Of a DNA stretch of 64,000 nt, positions 30,945 to 40,389 are shown piece after piece (position 1 is the stretch's first letter; each line of letters starts with the position of its first letter). Below the pieces are notes generated by a model. It saw only the letters and a list, made by a program, of their open reading frames with translations. It was not told where the DNA came from and ran no database searches. The stretch covers positions 1,426,001 to 1,490,000 of the forward strand of contig NZ_CP032487.1 of the NCBI RefSeq assembly GCF_004124235.1. Direction: 5' to 3'. The DNA is from Yersinia hibernica (GTDB lineage: Bacteria; Pseudomonadota; Gammaproteobacteria; Enterobacterales; Enterobacteriaceae). A program made the translations under genes and the position numbers.

Positions 30945-32303
30945 ATGTCACCAAACGATAAAAGCGAATTGCTATCGTTAGCGATAAAAAAATCAGTCAG
31001 GAGATTATTACCCTTTCTGGCAATGATGTATATCATGGCCTATCTTGACCGGGCGAATATAGGTTTTGCGAAAGATACTTTTCAGTTGGATACAGGGTTA
31101 AGTAATGCAGCATATGCCTTTGGTGCTGGTATATTCTTTATTGGCTATGCCATATTCGAAGTGCCCAGTAATATATTTATGTTTAAATATGGTGCACGTA
31201 TTTGGCTGGCGCGAATTATGGTTACATGGGGGGCTATTTCATCCCTCATGATGTTTGTTAACTCAGAAATCACCTTCTATGTACTCCGTTTTTTATTAGG
31301 TGCATGTGAGGCAGGCTTTATGCCCGGTGTCATGCTGTATCTGACATTTTGGTTCCCAATTAATATACGCGCTAAGGTAGCAGGGTTCTTCTGGTTTGGG
31401 CCGCCGCTGGCATTTATTCTTGGCGGGCCTTTATCAGGCGGTTTGTTATCAATGCATGGGGCGTTTGGCCTGCACGGTTGGCAAATTATGTTTCTGATAA
31501 CCGGTTTGCTGACAATATTGGTTGGGGTTTGGGCTTATTTTTATCTTGATGACCGTCCTTCAGATAAACGCTGTACTTGGCTAACTCCACAGGAGCGGGA
31601 TGTATTATGTGAAACCATGGCTGCGGAAGAACACGAGAAGTTGAATCATGGGCCTAAAAGTATTTTACAGGCTTTGTTGGACCCGAAAGTTATCTTCCTG
31701 TGTCTGATTGCCTTTACCATTCAAGTTGGTTCTTATGGGATTGCATTCTTCCTGCCAACACAAGTGGCGAATATTTTAGGGACAAAAGTGGGATTCTTAG
31801 TTGGCGTCGTGACCGGTATTCCATGGTTATGTGCGTTAATTGCCGCTTACTATATTCCACATTTTTCAACAGTTATTCGTGAGCGCCGTTGGGTCGCATC
31901 TTTAACCTTATTTGCTGGGGCTGCGGGGGTAGCCGGTTCAGCAGTGTTAGCAGGAACACCATTGCTGGCCTTTATTGCGCTGTGTATTGGATGTGCGGGC
32001 TTACTGGCAGTGCAACCGATATTCTGGACTTTCCCAACCGGATATTTAGGAGGTGCCGCCGCCGCATCCGGTATTGCCTTAATTAACTCGCTAGCAAACC
32101 TAGGTGGGTTTGTTGCGCCGAATATTCGGGTGTGGGCAGAGAATACATTTAACTCTTCGGTTGCGGGCTTGTATTTATTAGGTGCTATTGCCTTGGTCGG
32201 TTCAGTGATGATCTTGGCAGTTTACCGGCTAGGGATTGGTAAGCAGGAAGATCGGCATAATGTGAACTCTTTGAGTCATCGCCAGAAAGCATCACAGTTA
32301 TAA
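30945..32303 (+). CDS. MFS sugar-acid transporter (ACS family, RhmT/TtuB-like)
   Basis: The 452-residue, 12-span transporter belongs to the anion:cation symporter family and reads closest to E. coli YfaV/RhmT (L-rhamnonate). Family features are YLDRANIGFAKDTFQLDTGLS at the first span, FGARIW-like KYGARIWLARI, and GACEAGFMPG in span 4. It is not the LgoT type that accompanies lgoD in E. coli. It follows the enolase gene by 81 bp on the same strand, with GAGGAG before ATG 30945. It likely imports the acid sugar used by this locus by proton symport. Confidence 0.88.
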   Translation: MSPNDKSELLSLAIKKSVRRLLPFLAMMYIMAYLDRANIGFAKDTFQLDTGLSNAAYAFGAGIFFIGYAIFEVPSNIFMFKYGARIWLARIMVTWGAISSLMMFVNSEITFYVLRFLLGACEAGFMPGVMLYLTFWFPINIRAKVAGFFWFGPPLAFILGGPLSGGLLSMHGAFGLHGWQIMFLITGLLTILVGVWAYFYLDDRPSDKRCTWLTPQERDVLCETMAAEEHEKLNHGPKSILQALLDPKVIFLCLIAFTIQVGSYGIAFFLPTQVANILGTKVGFLVGVVTGIPWLCALIAAYYIPHFSTVIRERRWVASLTLFAGAAGVAGSAVLAGTPLLAFIALCIGCAGLLAVQPIFWTFPTGYLGGAAAASGIALINSLANLGGFVAPNIRVWAENTFNSSVAGLYLLGAIALVGSVMILAVYRLGIGKQEDRHNVNSLSHRQKASQL

Positions 32304-32323
32304 GCTGATTGTGTAATAAGATA

Positions 32324-32355
32324 AAATGCACCTCACAATTGGGGTGCATTTTTGC
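32324..32355 (+). terminator. Terminator of the enolase-transporter operon
   Basis: AAATGCACC and GGTGCATTT pair across a short loop and are followed by TTG. It lies 20 bases past the transporter stop codon. Confidence 0.75.
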
Positions 32356-32390
32356 CTATTGATTCAGCGCACACTCAGCGGTCATGGGGA

Positions 32391-33299
32391 TTATTCCAGT
32401 GATGGTCGTTTAAACCAGGACCGCACCATGCCAAGTTTGGCGAACATAACCAAATTACCCAGTAAGATAAGTAGTAAACCGATAATAGCATTCAGGTGCC
32501 AGTGATAGTCTTCATAGAAAGTTGATATGGTTAGCGCAACCAAAGGAAATAACAAGGTGCTATAAGCTGCACCACTGGCACCAATACGACCAATCAAACT
32601 GAAATAAGCGGCAAAGGCAATAACAGAACCGAAAATAGCCAGATACAGTAATGAGCCAAAATAACTGGCTGTCAGTTCAACAGTAAAAGAGTGCTGCTGA
32701 ATTAAGCTGAATACCCCCATTAGTACCGCGCCATAGGTCATGGCATAAGCATTGGTTGACAGAATATCCAGCCCACGGCGCTGGTGGCGGCTACTTATCA
32801 TATTACCCAGCGAGAAGCCGTAGGTCCCAAGTAGACTCAGGCCGACCCCTTTCAGTAGTTCGGGCGCTATTTGAGTTGCGGTAAGGTCCTGCCAGAATAA
32901 GGCCACAATACCTACCATCCCCAAAATACTGGCGGGCACGAGGTTAGGACTAAGACGTTGGCGAAAGAAAATCATGCCATTGATAGCATTGAATAAAACT
33001 GCCATGGAGAAAATAACGGACTCCAGGCCACTGCTGATGTAAGCCGCCGCATGATAAAAACAGTAAAAATTGAAGGCGAAGACGCAGAATCCTTGGATGA
33101 CACAAAACAGATGGTCACCTAGCGCGAGAGGGCGCAAGCGACGTACTAGCAGCAAAAAAATCATCATGATGCCGGCTGCCAGTGCAAATCGGTAAAGTAT
33201 AGACACCGTGATAGCCACATCTCCTTGTTGTTGCAGGGTAATCGCAATCCATGTCGTCCCCCAAATCAATACAACCAACAAATAAAGCAGTGTACTCAT
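32391..33299 (-). CDS. EamA/DMT-family exporter
   Basis: The 302-residue protein has ten hydrophobic spans in two EamA repeats. The first begins LLYLLVVLIWGTTWIAI, the second near residue 150 with LGTYGFSLGNMIS. It ends in a short basic tail. DMT exporters move amino acids, metabolites or drugs; the substrate cannot be read from sequence. It diverges from an AraC regulator (180 bp between), which probably controls it. Confidence 0.85.
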   Translation of the reverse strand: MSTLLYLLVVLIWGTTWIAITLQQQGDVAITVSILYRFALAAGIMMIFLLLVRRLRPLALGDHLFCVIQGFCVFAFNFYCFYHAAAYISSGLESVIFSMAVLFNAINGMIFFRQRLSPNLVPASILGMVGIVALFWQDLTATQIAPELLKGVGLSLLGTYGFSLGNMISSRHQRRGLDILSTNAYAMTYGAVLMGVFSLIQQHSFTVELTASYFGSLLYLAIFGSVIAFAAYFSLIGRIGASGAAYSTLLFPLVALTISTFYEDYHWHLNAIIGLLLILLGNLVMFAKLGMVRSWFKRPSLE

Positions 33300-33481
33300 A
33301 GTTATATCTCATCACGTCTAAAAGTATCAGTATCTACCTGATTGGCTGGGACAGATTTCAGTGAGTTGCTATAAATTGCAAAATCTTGCGCATTTTTAAG
33401 ATAAACAGTGGGAAAATATGGTTTGCTGCATGGCAAGTCATTAAACTGACGACATCAGCTTTATAACAGGAAGTCAGTGTG

Positions 33482-34351
33482 ATGTTGGAACGGTACCAAG
33501 CCTTTGAAACCCTTAGAGAACATAAAGCGCGTTTGCATGATTGCGTGCAACTTGGCTCGGGTATTCAACTAGCGGCCTGGTCAAATCGCGATGACTGCAT
33601 TACGCAAGAAAGCCCGGATCACCACACTCTGAGTTTGTATGTTGCAGATGGCTATGAGTGCTATCACAAAACGCGGGCTGGTTGGAAGAATGGTGGTGGA
33701 CCTGACCGTTTTTGCATTATGCCAAAGGGCAGTTTATCGAGCTGGGATGTGCGAGATGATTTGTCATTCGTGCATTTGTATTGTACCGATAAACATTTGC
33801 GCTTATTGGCAGAGCAAATCTGGGAACGTAGCCCTCAATCTATTCAGGTTGATGAGCGCATTTTTGCTGATGATCCGCAAATAACCCTGTTATATCGCCA
33901 GTTTTTATTGAACTGTGACTGGCAAGAGCGTGCAAATCATTTAGCACTCAGCAGTGCGGCAACACTGCTGATGGCCCATTTACTCAAGAATTACACTCAG
34001 TTACAGTGGGCAATGCCAACTTTTCGTGGTGGTTTGGCTCCGGTGGTATTAAAGCGGGTAAAGGAGTTTATCGATGCTCATCTTGCACAACCGCTGTTAT
34101 TGTCAGACCTTGCAGAACAGGCCGGGCTGAGTGAATTCCATTTCGCACGTATGTTCAAACAAAGTACCGGGTTGGCACCTCACCAATTTGTATTGAAAGT
34201 TCGCTTGTCGCGTGCGGAACAATTATTAAAACACAGCTTGATGCCACTTATCCATATTGCTTTAGAGTGTGGTTTTAGCTCTGCCAGCCACTTTAGTCAT
34301 TGTTTTAAAGCAGCGTATGGAGTAACACCCTCGGTGATGCGACAACGTTAA
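33482..34351 (+). CDS. AraC-family regulator beside the DMT exporter
   Basis: The 289-residue protein has an N-terminal cupin-like sensing half (about residues 1-170) and a C-terminal AraC DNA-binding pair of helix-turn-helix motifs: LSDLAEQAGLSEFHFARMFK and PLIHIALECGFSSASHFSHCF. Start choice is between GTG 33479 and ATG 33482; ATG is kept. It diverges from the EamA exporter and likely activates it in response to a small molecule. Confidence 0.87.
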   Translation: MLERYQAFETLREHKARLHDCVQLGSGIQLAAWSNRDDCITQESPDHHTLSLYVADGYECYHKTRAGWKNGGGPDRFCIMPKGSLSSWDVRDDLSFVHLYCTDKHLRLLAEQIWERSPQSIQVDERIFADDPQITLLYRQFLLNCDWQERANHLALSSAATLLMAHLLKNYTQLQWAMPTFRGGLAPVVLKRVKEFIDAHLAQPLLLSDLAEQAGLSEFHFARMFKQSTGLAPHQFVLKVRLSRAEQLLKHSLMPLIHIALECGFSSASHFSHCFKAAYGVTPSVMRQR

Positions 34352-34380
34352 TCATCGCGAGCGCATATGATTGAGTGAAA

Positions 34381-34770
34381 TTATAGCGGGCAACTTAAAT
34401 CCCCCTCAGGGCAGTTTAAGAATGATTTCAACTGTGTTGTGCGCTCTTCGGTTTTATGGGTCAGGCAAGCGGAAATAATCATGGGGTGTACTGAACCGCC
34501 CTCGGTGGCTGATGTTTGGAATGTACAATCGGCATCACGATATTTTATCCAGGTCAATTGTGCGCTCTTTAATAATGGCCTTTGGGCGCTAGATGTTTTG
34601 TCGAGAACTTCTTTATAAATACGATTGAGTTCGGCATCGGCTTTTTTATAATCAGAATTTGCACATTGATTCATATCCTGCTGTGTTACCGCTTTTTGGC
34701 AATCAAGAGCGAATGCTTGGCCGAGCGGTAATGTCAGTAATGATAGCAACAAAATTTTTTGCTTGAGCAT
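34381..34770 (-). CDS. DUF1311 / LprI-like secreted protein
   Basis: The 129-residue protein has a signal peptide (MLKQKILLLSLLTLPLGQAFA, cut after Ala21 or so). A DUF1311 core follows, with the usual DCQKAVTQQDMNQCA, a central YKEVLDKT region and the TWIKYRDADC segment, plus paired cysteines. Relatives include the lysozyme-inhibitor domain of LprI, but most are uncharacterised periplasmic proteins. ATG 34770 follows GGAGG at five bases. It is the first of three small exported proteins read leftward here. Confidence 0.85.
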   Translation of the reverse strand: MLKQKILLLSLLTLPLGQAFALDCQKAVTQQDMNQCANSDYKKADAELNRIYKEVLDKTSSAQRPLLKSAQLTWIKYRDADCTFQTSATEGGSVHPMIISACLTHKTEERTTQLKSFLNCPEGDLSCPL

Positions 34771-34789
34771 GATGACCTCCAATAATAAT

Positions 34790-34832
34790 CAAAAAAATAA
34801 CAATAGCCCCTCCTAACTGTGGCGGGGCTATG
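34790..34832 (-). terminator. Terminator of hdeB
   Basis: ATAGCCCC and GGGGCTAT form an 8-bp stem just downstream of hdeB and are followed on the minus strand by TGTTATTTTTTT. Confidence 0.75.
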
Positions 34833-34845
34833 AATAATATTACAT

Positions 34846-35157
34846 TTATTTATTAGCTGGCGTGGAAATATCTTTCTTCACATCAGATACTTTTTTCTCT
34901 GGTGACTTTTTACAGATATCAATTATTTTAGGGGTGTATATAGTATCGACCTCCTGAAAATCGACATTGTCGCCTTTTTTATATTGAGTATCTTGATTCA
35001 ATATCCAGAAGGCGACAGGTGTCATGCTTTTTGGGTTAAGGTCAAGAAATTCCTTGCAGGTCATCTCTGCCGGGGTGGTTGAGGAGGCGAATAATGGGGG
35101 GATAGTTGTAAACAATAAGACTGCAATGGAGATATGACCTAATGATTTAGAAAGCAT
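34846..35157 (-). CDS. hdeB: Acid-stress periplasmic chaperone HdeB
   Basis: HdeB is a small periplasmic chaperone that prevents protein aggregation at mildly acidic pH. The 103-residue precursor has a signal peptide of about 25 residues. The diagnostic HdeA/B core follows: MTCKEFLDLNPKSMTPVAFW, QYKKGDNVDF and PKIIDICKKSPEKK, with the two conserved cysteines forming the family disulfide. No hdeA or hdeD is adjacent, unlike the E. coli acid fitness island. It has its own terminator and so is probably monocistronic. Confidence 0.92.
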   Translation of the reverse strand: MLSKSLGHISIAVLLFTTIPPLFASSTTPAEMTCKEFLDLNPKSMTPVAFWILNQDTQYKKGDNVDFQEVDTIYTPKIIDICKKSPEKKVSDVKKDISTPANK

Positions 35158-35318
35158 AATTTATTCCTTATCAATCTGTTTTGTTTCATCCAATAAAGCA
35201 AGTAAGAAATGAAAATTTCTACCCGATATTTAGCATGAACCATAAGCTTATATTTTTCCAGAATAGAGATAAGTTAAATTACTTTAAAAAATATATTTGC
35301 ATGTTAAATAAATAGTAA

Positions 35319-35354
35319 TGTCGCAGATGAAATGTCATTTTTTTATCTGCGACA
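35319..35354 (-). terminator. Hairpin downstream of the proline-rich secreted gene
   Basis: TGTCGCAGAT and ATCTGCGACA form a perfect 10-bp stem downstream (leftward) of the gene at 35395-35655, with a loop of 16 bases and weak U-tract after it. Confidence 0.55.
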
Positions 35355-35394
35355 ATGTAAATATTCTCAATACTGAAAAAGTGGTTTCTCAGTA

Positions 35395-35655
35395 TTATGG
35401 TTTTTTATTATCGTGTGGTGGTGGGCATAGCGGTTCGCCATCATGAGGAGGCTGGCCTTTAGTCGCATGGTTATTATTGTTCTCTTTAGGTGGCGGCAAC
35501 GGGCGGCCATTTTTATCTTTAGGGGGCTCAGGTGGGCGTTTACAGGTTTCACCTGACGGTTTCTGCATCTCTTTCTCAGCATTTTGTGCTGCATAGCCAG
35601 CGGTAGCATTGCAAAGTAATATTGCGGAGATGCATATCATAAATAACGTCTTCAT
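35395..35655 (-). CDS. Small proline-rich exported protein
   Basis: The 86-residue precursor has a signal peptide (MKTLFMICISAILLCNATAG, predicted cut near AYA-A at about residue 22). The mature part is unstructured and rich in Pro, Lys, Asn and His, with short proline runs (RPPEPPK, PLPPPK, PHDGEPLCPPP) and two cysteines. I recognise no family. ATG 35655 has a plausible GGAGCG. The composition suggests a periplasmic or surface linker-like protein. It lies next to hdeB but has its own hairpin. Confidence 0.65.
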   Translation of the reverse strand: MKTLFMICISAILLCNATAGYAAQNAEKEMQKPSGETCKRPPEPPKDKNGRPLPPPKENNNNHATKGQPPHDGEPLCPPPHDNKKP

Positions 35656-35897
35656 TTTCGCTCCGGTTGTTCAACATAAATCATGATGACTATAACGGAT
35701 TGATGACTCAGTTTTCTTGGTGAATTTTGTAATGATATTATCAAGTTGAATGTCTGATTTTATCGAGTCCAGTGATGCTGTCAGTGCAAGTCTACACTGA
35801 CCCCTTGTCATATGTTATAATTCACAATGTGATTGTTGATAATCTAAAATAGGTTGGTTGTATTTTTTTGCTATTGAATAATGGGTGATTTATCTTT

Positions 35898-37301
35898 ATG
35901 TCTTTACTTTCTTTTTATCATAATTGCTTGGGTTTTTTCTCCAAGAAAATATTTGGTAAAAGTCAAAAGGGTGGGCCAGTGAAGAGAGAGAACAAGAAAA
36001 ATAAATTATCTAATCTTCAATTGGATGCACTGTTGAATGCAGAGAAGCAGATTGCAATTATTACAACAGACTTAGATAACTGCATTACAATATATAATGC
36101 CGGTGCCGAAAGGATGTTCGGCTATTCTAAGGATGAAGTTCTAGGGAAGCCTATTTCAGAGATATTACATATTCCTGAAAACGGTAATTCCCAAGCCACA
36201 CTGAATTCTTTATTGCTTAATCGGCGTGAGGTCAGTGAGTGGTGCTACCAACGTAAAGATGGCCAACGTTTTTGGGGTACACTGAGTATCCATGAAATAA
36301 CATCTGAGGATGCTAATGTTGTGGGTTACATCAGTGTTATCGCTGATGTTTCGGAAAGAAAATACTTACTGATGGAACTGGAAAAAAATCAGCAGATGAT
36401 GGACAAGTTGACTAAAAACTTGCCAGCGATGATTTATGCTTACTATTTGAATCCTGAAGGGGATTCTTATTTTAGTTATTGCAGTGAGGGAATAAGACCC
36501 ATATTTGGCCTTTCGCCCGCCGATGTTTTGCAGGTACCGAAAGTGCAGAATCCGCTATTTAACCGTATTCATGCTGACGATATGGAAATGCTGGAACAGG
36601 CCGTTGCTACCTCTAAGGAGAATTTATCGGTCTGGAGCTGTAATTTTCGGGTTGTGCTGCCGGGCAAAGGGACACATTGGCTCCATGGCGAATCTTTCCC
36701 GACCCGACAAGATGATGGTTCGGTTATCTGGTATGGATCGTTTTTTGATATTACAGAACTTAAGCAGTCAGAATCTATCTTAAAAGCCTTGTCACAAACT
36801 GATGTGTTGACGGGAGTGGCGAATCGCCGCCATTTTGATGAGATCTACCAACGCATTTGGCAGAAAAGTTATGCCGAGGGCGGCACCCTATCAGTGTTGA
36901 TGATTGATTTTGATAACTTTAAAAGTTTTAACGATCTTTATGGGCATGCCATGGGGGACGTCTGCTTGAAATCCATTGTTGAGACATTATCAAAATCTAT
37001 CCGGGGTGGTTCAGATATTCTGGCTCGCTATGGTGGGGAGGAGTTTATTGTCTTGCTTGCACCAAGCACGTTATCAGATGCCAAAGCTGTTGCCGAGCGC
37101 ATGCGCAGCTCGATCGAGGAGCTGGATATCCCTCATGGAATGTCACCTCATGGGCGAGTGACCATCAGTATTGGTGTGGCGTCAGTCTCTTATCCGGGTG
37201 AACTCCTGTTGGCGACAGATTTGTCAAATGCGGCGGATAAAGCACTATATCGGGCAAAAACCGCAGGGAAAAACCGGGTTGAGGTGGAGTTGCTGAGCTA
37301 G
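35898..37301 (+). CDS. Diguanylate cyclase with PAS domains
   Basis: The 467-residue protein makes c-di-GMP through a C-terminal GGDEF domain (about residues 295-467) with active-site GGEEF at about 379-383. Two PAS domains precede it: residues about 40-155 (NAGAERMFGYSKDEVLGKP) and about 170-285, the second with a PAS/PAC-like end. The I-site that mediates product inhibition is not intact: the residues at its place read GGSD rather than RxxD. No membrane span is seen beyond a weakly hydrophobic N-terminus. An alternative GTG start at 35980 has a better ribosome site and would remove the first 27 residues. Single transcription unit. Confidence 0.88.
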   Translation: MSLLSFYHNCLGFFSKKIFGKSQKGGPVKRENKKNKLSNLQLDALLNAEKQIAIITTDLDNCITIYNAGAERMFGYSKDEVLGKPISEILHIPENGNSQATLNSLLLNRREVSEWCYQRKDGQRFWGTLSIHEITSEDANVVGYISVIADVSERKYLLMELEKNQQMMDKLTKNLPAMIYAYYLNPEGDSYFSYCSEGIRPIFGLSPADVLQVPKVQNPLFNRIHADDMEMLEQAVATSKENLSVWSCNFRVVLPGKGTHWLHGESFPTRQDDGSVIWYGSFFDITELKQSESILKALSQTDVLTGVANRRHFDEIYQRIWQKSYAEGGTLSVLMIDFDNFKSFNDLYGHAMGDVCLKSIVETLSKSIRGGSDILARYGGEEFIVLLAPSTLSDAKAVAERMRSSIEELDIPHGMSPHGRVTISIGVASVSYPGELLLATDLSNAADKALYRAKTAGKNRVEVELLS

Positions 37302-37525
37302 TCGGTGGTAAATTGCTGAGGCATTCGCCTGACAAATCACAGTTCATCAATGATGGAACCGCTTGCCGCAGCTTTAATGGCTCGGATAAATAATATGGCC
37401 GTACGCTATATGTTGAGATAGCTAACAGTATATTTGGTGGCGCTGAGGGTGAACCAAACCCGGTCGGGTGAAATAACCCCAACCGGTATTTCACCCACCT
37501 GCTATTTTTGATGATTTAGCTCTGA

Positions 37526-38374
37526 TCAGTAAGGGTCTTGCGCCTCGCGTAGACGCTCCTGCTCTTCAGCAATGACCGCCTGAATTTCCTCCAGTACACC
37601 TTCAACATCAATGGCTTGCGTGCTTTCTGCAAACTCGCCTGTCAATGGGGTCTCAGGATACAACTTGCCATCTTCATAGAGCGCCCACATCTCTTTGGCA
37701 TATTGACTGCCAAGTAACTCAGGGGCGTATTGACCATAATAATGTGTCATATTTGCCACATCTCTCTCTAGCATGGCTTTAGCATTATTATTCGCCGCAG
37801 CATTGACTGCTTGCGGTAGGTCGATAATCACCGGGCCATCTTGGTCAATTAAGACATTGAACTCCGACAAGTCGCCATGAACCAAGCCAGCGCACAGCAT
37901 CCGAACCACATAGCGGATCATAATGCCATGGTCAATCAGGGCCTGTTCTTTGCTAAAGGGAACATCGCTGAGCCGGGGGGCAGCAAGCCCGTCAGCATCG
38001 GTGACCAGCTCCATTAGCAACACACCGTCGAGGCATGCATAAGGTTGTGGCACACGAACATCAGCATTAGCAAGCAAGTACAGGGCATCCACCTCGGCGG
38101 TTTGCCAGGTTTCTTCTTGCTGCTTGCGGCCAAATTTAGACCCCTTGGCCATGGCACGCGCATCGCGGCTATTACGTACCTTACGGCCTTCTTGATACTG
38201 AACTGCCTGTTTAAAATTGCGGTTCTCGGCTTCTTTATAAACTTTCGCGCAGCGAATGTCCTGCCCACAACGGACAACGTAGACATCAGCTTCTTTGCCA
38301 CTTTTTAAACGACGGATGACTTCGTCAACCAAGCCGTCATCAACCAGCGGTTGGATTCGTTTTGGAATTTTCAT
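37526..38374 (-). CDS. RIO-type serine protein kinase
   Basis: The 282-residue protein has the RIO1-like kinase core: the nucleotide loop LKSGKEADVYVV (residues 23-34), the catalytic loop VHGDLSEFNVLI near residue 165, and the metal-binding IIDLPQAV in place of DFG. A short acidic C-terminal tail follows. Bacterial RIO kinases are conserved but their targets are mostly unknown. It lies downstream of the ABC exporter on the same strand, 100 bp apart, perhaps co-transcribed. Confidence 0.88.
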   Translation of the reverse strand: MKIPKRIQPLVDDGLVDEVIRRLKSGKEADVYVVRCGQDIRCAKVYKEAENRNFKQAVQYQEGRKVRNSRDARAMAKGSKFGRKQQEETWQTAEVDALYLLANADVRVPQPYACLDGVLLMELVTDADGLAAPRLSDVPFSKEQALIDHGIMIRYVVRMLCAGLVHGDLSEFNVLIDQDGPVIIDLPQAVNAAANNNAKAMLERDVANMTHYYGQYAPELLGSQYAKEMWALYEDGKLYPETPLTGEFAESTQAIDVEGVLEEIQAVIAEEQERLREAQDPY

Positions 38375-38476
38375 GGCGTCCTTGTACCCTATTTAAGCCC
38401 GCGATGGAATGGCTTTGGCGGAATTTTCCTCCAGTTTACCATTCGCGCCCATCTGCGGGTGGGTTTTTACTGTATA

Positions 38477-40195
38477 TCAGGCGGCACTGAACTGAGCATT
38501 ATGCAATTTGGCATAGGCCCCTTGGCGGGCAAGTAACTCGTGATGGTCACCCTGTTCAACAATGCCCTCTTTATCAACCACAATGATGCGATCAGCATTT
38601 TGAATGGTGGCTAAACGGTGAGCAATGACCAGAGTGGTTCGCCCTTGTGATAATTCAGTCAGCGCGAGTTGGATAGCTTGTTCTGTGGCCGTATCCAGCG
38701 CCGAGGTTGCTTCATCAAGAATCAAGATTGGCGGATTTTTCAAGAAAATTCGCGCAATGGAAAGGCGCTGTTTCTGGCCACCGGATAATTTCACCCCGCG
38801 CTCGCCGACCACGGTATCAAGGCCATCTGGCAAGCTGTCAATGAGCTCGTCTAAACGGGCTTGGCGCGCGGCAGCCATAATTTCGTCATCGCTGGCATCT
38901 AACTTGCCATAGGCAATGTTTTCACGGATAGAGCCGCCGAATAGGAAAACATCTTGCTGAACGATACCGATATTATTGCGCAATGATTGTTGCGTCATAT
39001 CACGGATATTAATCCCATCAATGGTAATTACACCATCATCAAGCTCATAGAAGCGGGGGAGTAATGAGCACAAGGTGGTCTTACCGGCCCCCGATGGCCC
39101 GACGAAAGCCACGGTTTCACCGGCACGGATTTGCAAGTTTAAGTCAGTAAAGATTTTGTTTTGTGGTGAATAGCCGAAACTGACATTCTGGTAACAAATA
39201 TCGCCGCGCAGATGACCCACCGGGCGCGCTTGAGGTTGGTCAACAATATCGGGCAATGTATCAATCAGTTGAGTAAATCGTTTAAATCCCGCGATTCCTT
39301 TCGGATAACTTTCCAGTACGGAAGTTATTTTTGCAACTGGGCGGAAAAAAACCTCGACTAACAATAGGAAACCGACAAAACCCCCATAGCTAAGTTGGTC
39401 ATGAACCACATACCAAGTGCCGACTACCATCACAATCAACTGTACCAGGCGGGTGCTGAGGTAGCTCATGGTCATGCTGGTGGTCATAATGCGGTAGGCC
39501 CGCAATTTAGTGGTGCGGTAGTTTTCGTTATCTTTGGCAAATAATTTCTTTTCATGGGATTCGTTGGCGAAGGCTTTTACCACGCGAATGCCACCAATAC
39601 TTTCTTCAATACGGGCATTAAAATTCCCCACCTGACCAAATAGCCGCCGCCAGGTGTCGGTCATTTGGGCGCCATAGCGACTGACCAAATAGGTCATAAA
39701 TGGCACAATAATAATAGTGAGCATGGCTAATGGCAGGTGAACGGATGCCATCAGAATAAAAGCACCAATAAATGTCATTACCGCAATGAAAAGGTCTTCA
39801 GGCCCGTGATGGGCAATTTCCCCGACTTCCTCCAGATCTTTTGTGACGTGGGTAATAATATGGCCGGTTTTCATATTGTCGTAATAGCTAAATGATAACT
39901 TTTGCAGATGACTAAATGCCTGGCGGCGCATATCAGTTTCGATACCAACCCCGAGAGCATGCCCCCAATAGTTCACTATCGCCATGAGCGCGGTATTGAG
40001 GAGATAAATCAGTAGCAGGCCCGTCGCCGCCCAGACTATCAACACCCAATCTTGGTTAGGGAGCAGCTTATCAATAAACAATTTTACCGCCATCGGGAAG
40101 CTCAGCTCCAGCAGCCCGGCTAAAATAGCACAGCCGAAATCCAGATAGAAAAGCCCTTTGTACGGGGTGTAATAAGAAAAGAAACGGCGGAGCAT
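38477..40195 (-). CDS. MsbA-like ABC exporter (fused permease-ATPase)
   Basis: The 572-residue half-transporter has a six-span ABC transmembrane domain (about residues 15-310) and a C-terminal ATPase. The ATPase carries Walker A GPSGAGKTT, the signature LSGGQKQRLSIAR, Walker B ILILDEATSAL and the switch His in VIAHRL. It would act as a homodimer exporting a lipid, peptide or drug; nothing fixes the substrate. It is not msbA itself, which has a different context (lpxK). It diverges from the GNAT gene. Confidence 0.88.
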   Translation of the reverse strand: MLRRFFSYYTPYKGLFYLDFGCAILAGLLELSFPMAVKLFIDKLLPNQDWVLIVWAATGLLLIYLLNTALMAIVNYWGHALGVGIETDMRRQAFSHLQKLSFSYYDNMKTGHIITHVTKDLEEVGEIAHHGPEDLFIAVMTFIGAFILMASVHLPLAMLTIIIVPFMTYLVSRYGAQMTDTWRRLFGQVGNFNARIEESIGGIRVVKAFANESHEKKLFAKDNENYRTTKLRAYRIMTTSMTMSYLSTRLVQLIVMVVGTWYVVHDQLSYGGFVGFLLLVEVFFRPVAKITSVLESYPKGIAGFKRFTQLIDTLPDIVDQPQARPVGHLRGDICYQNVSFGYSPQNKIFTDLNLQIRAGETVAFVGPSGAGKTTLCSLLPRFYELDDGVITIDGINIRDMTQQSLRNNIGIVQQDVFLFGGSIRENIAYGKLDASDDEIMAAARQARLDELIDSLPDGLDTVVGERGVKLSGGQKQRLSIARIFLKNPPILILDEATSALDTATEQAIQLALTELSQGRTTLVIAHRLATIQNADRIIVVDKEGIVEQGDHHELLARQGAYAKLHNAQFSAA

Positions 40196-40389
40196 CAGAC
40201 ATCCTTACAATTACCGAGGGAAATTACGACACAAAATAAGAAAAGCGCTTTGCAGCATCATAAATCTAAATAATTCTTAATAGCGTTTATTTTGCCAGTT
40301 ATTGACCGATAATAGAATTCTTATCTGTGAGAAAATGCCGGAAGTAAAGGTAAGGCCGAGTGGTGTTAGTGCTTTCATAACGAGGAATA

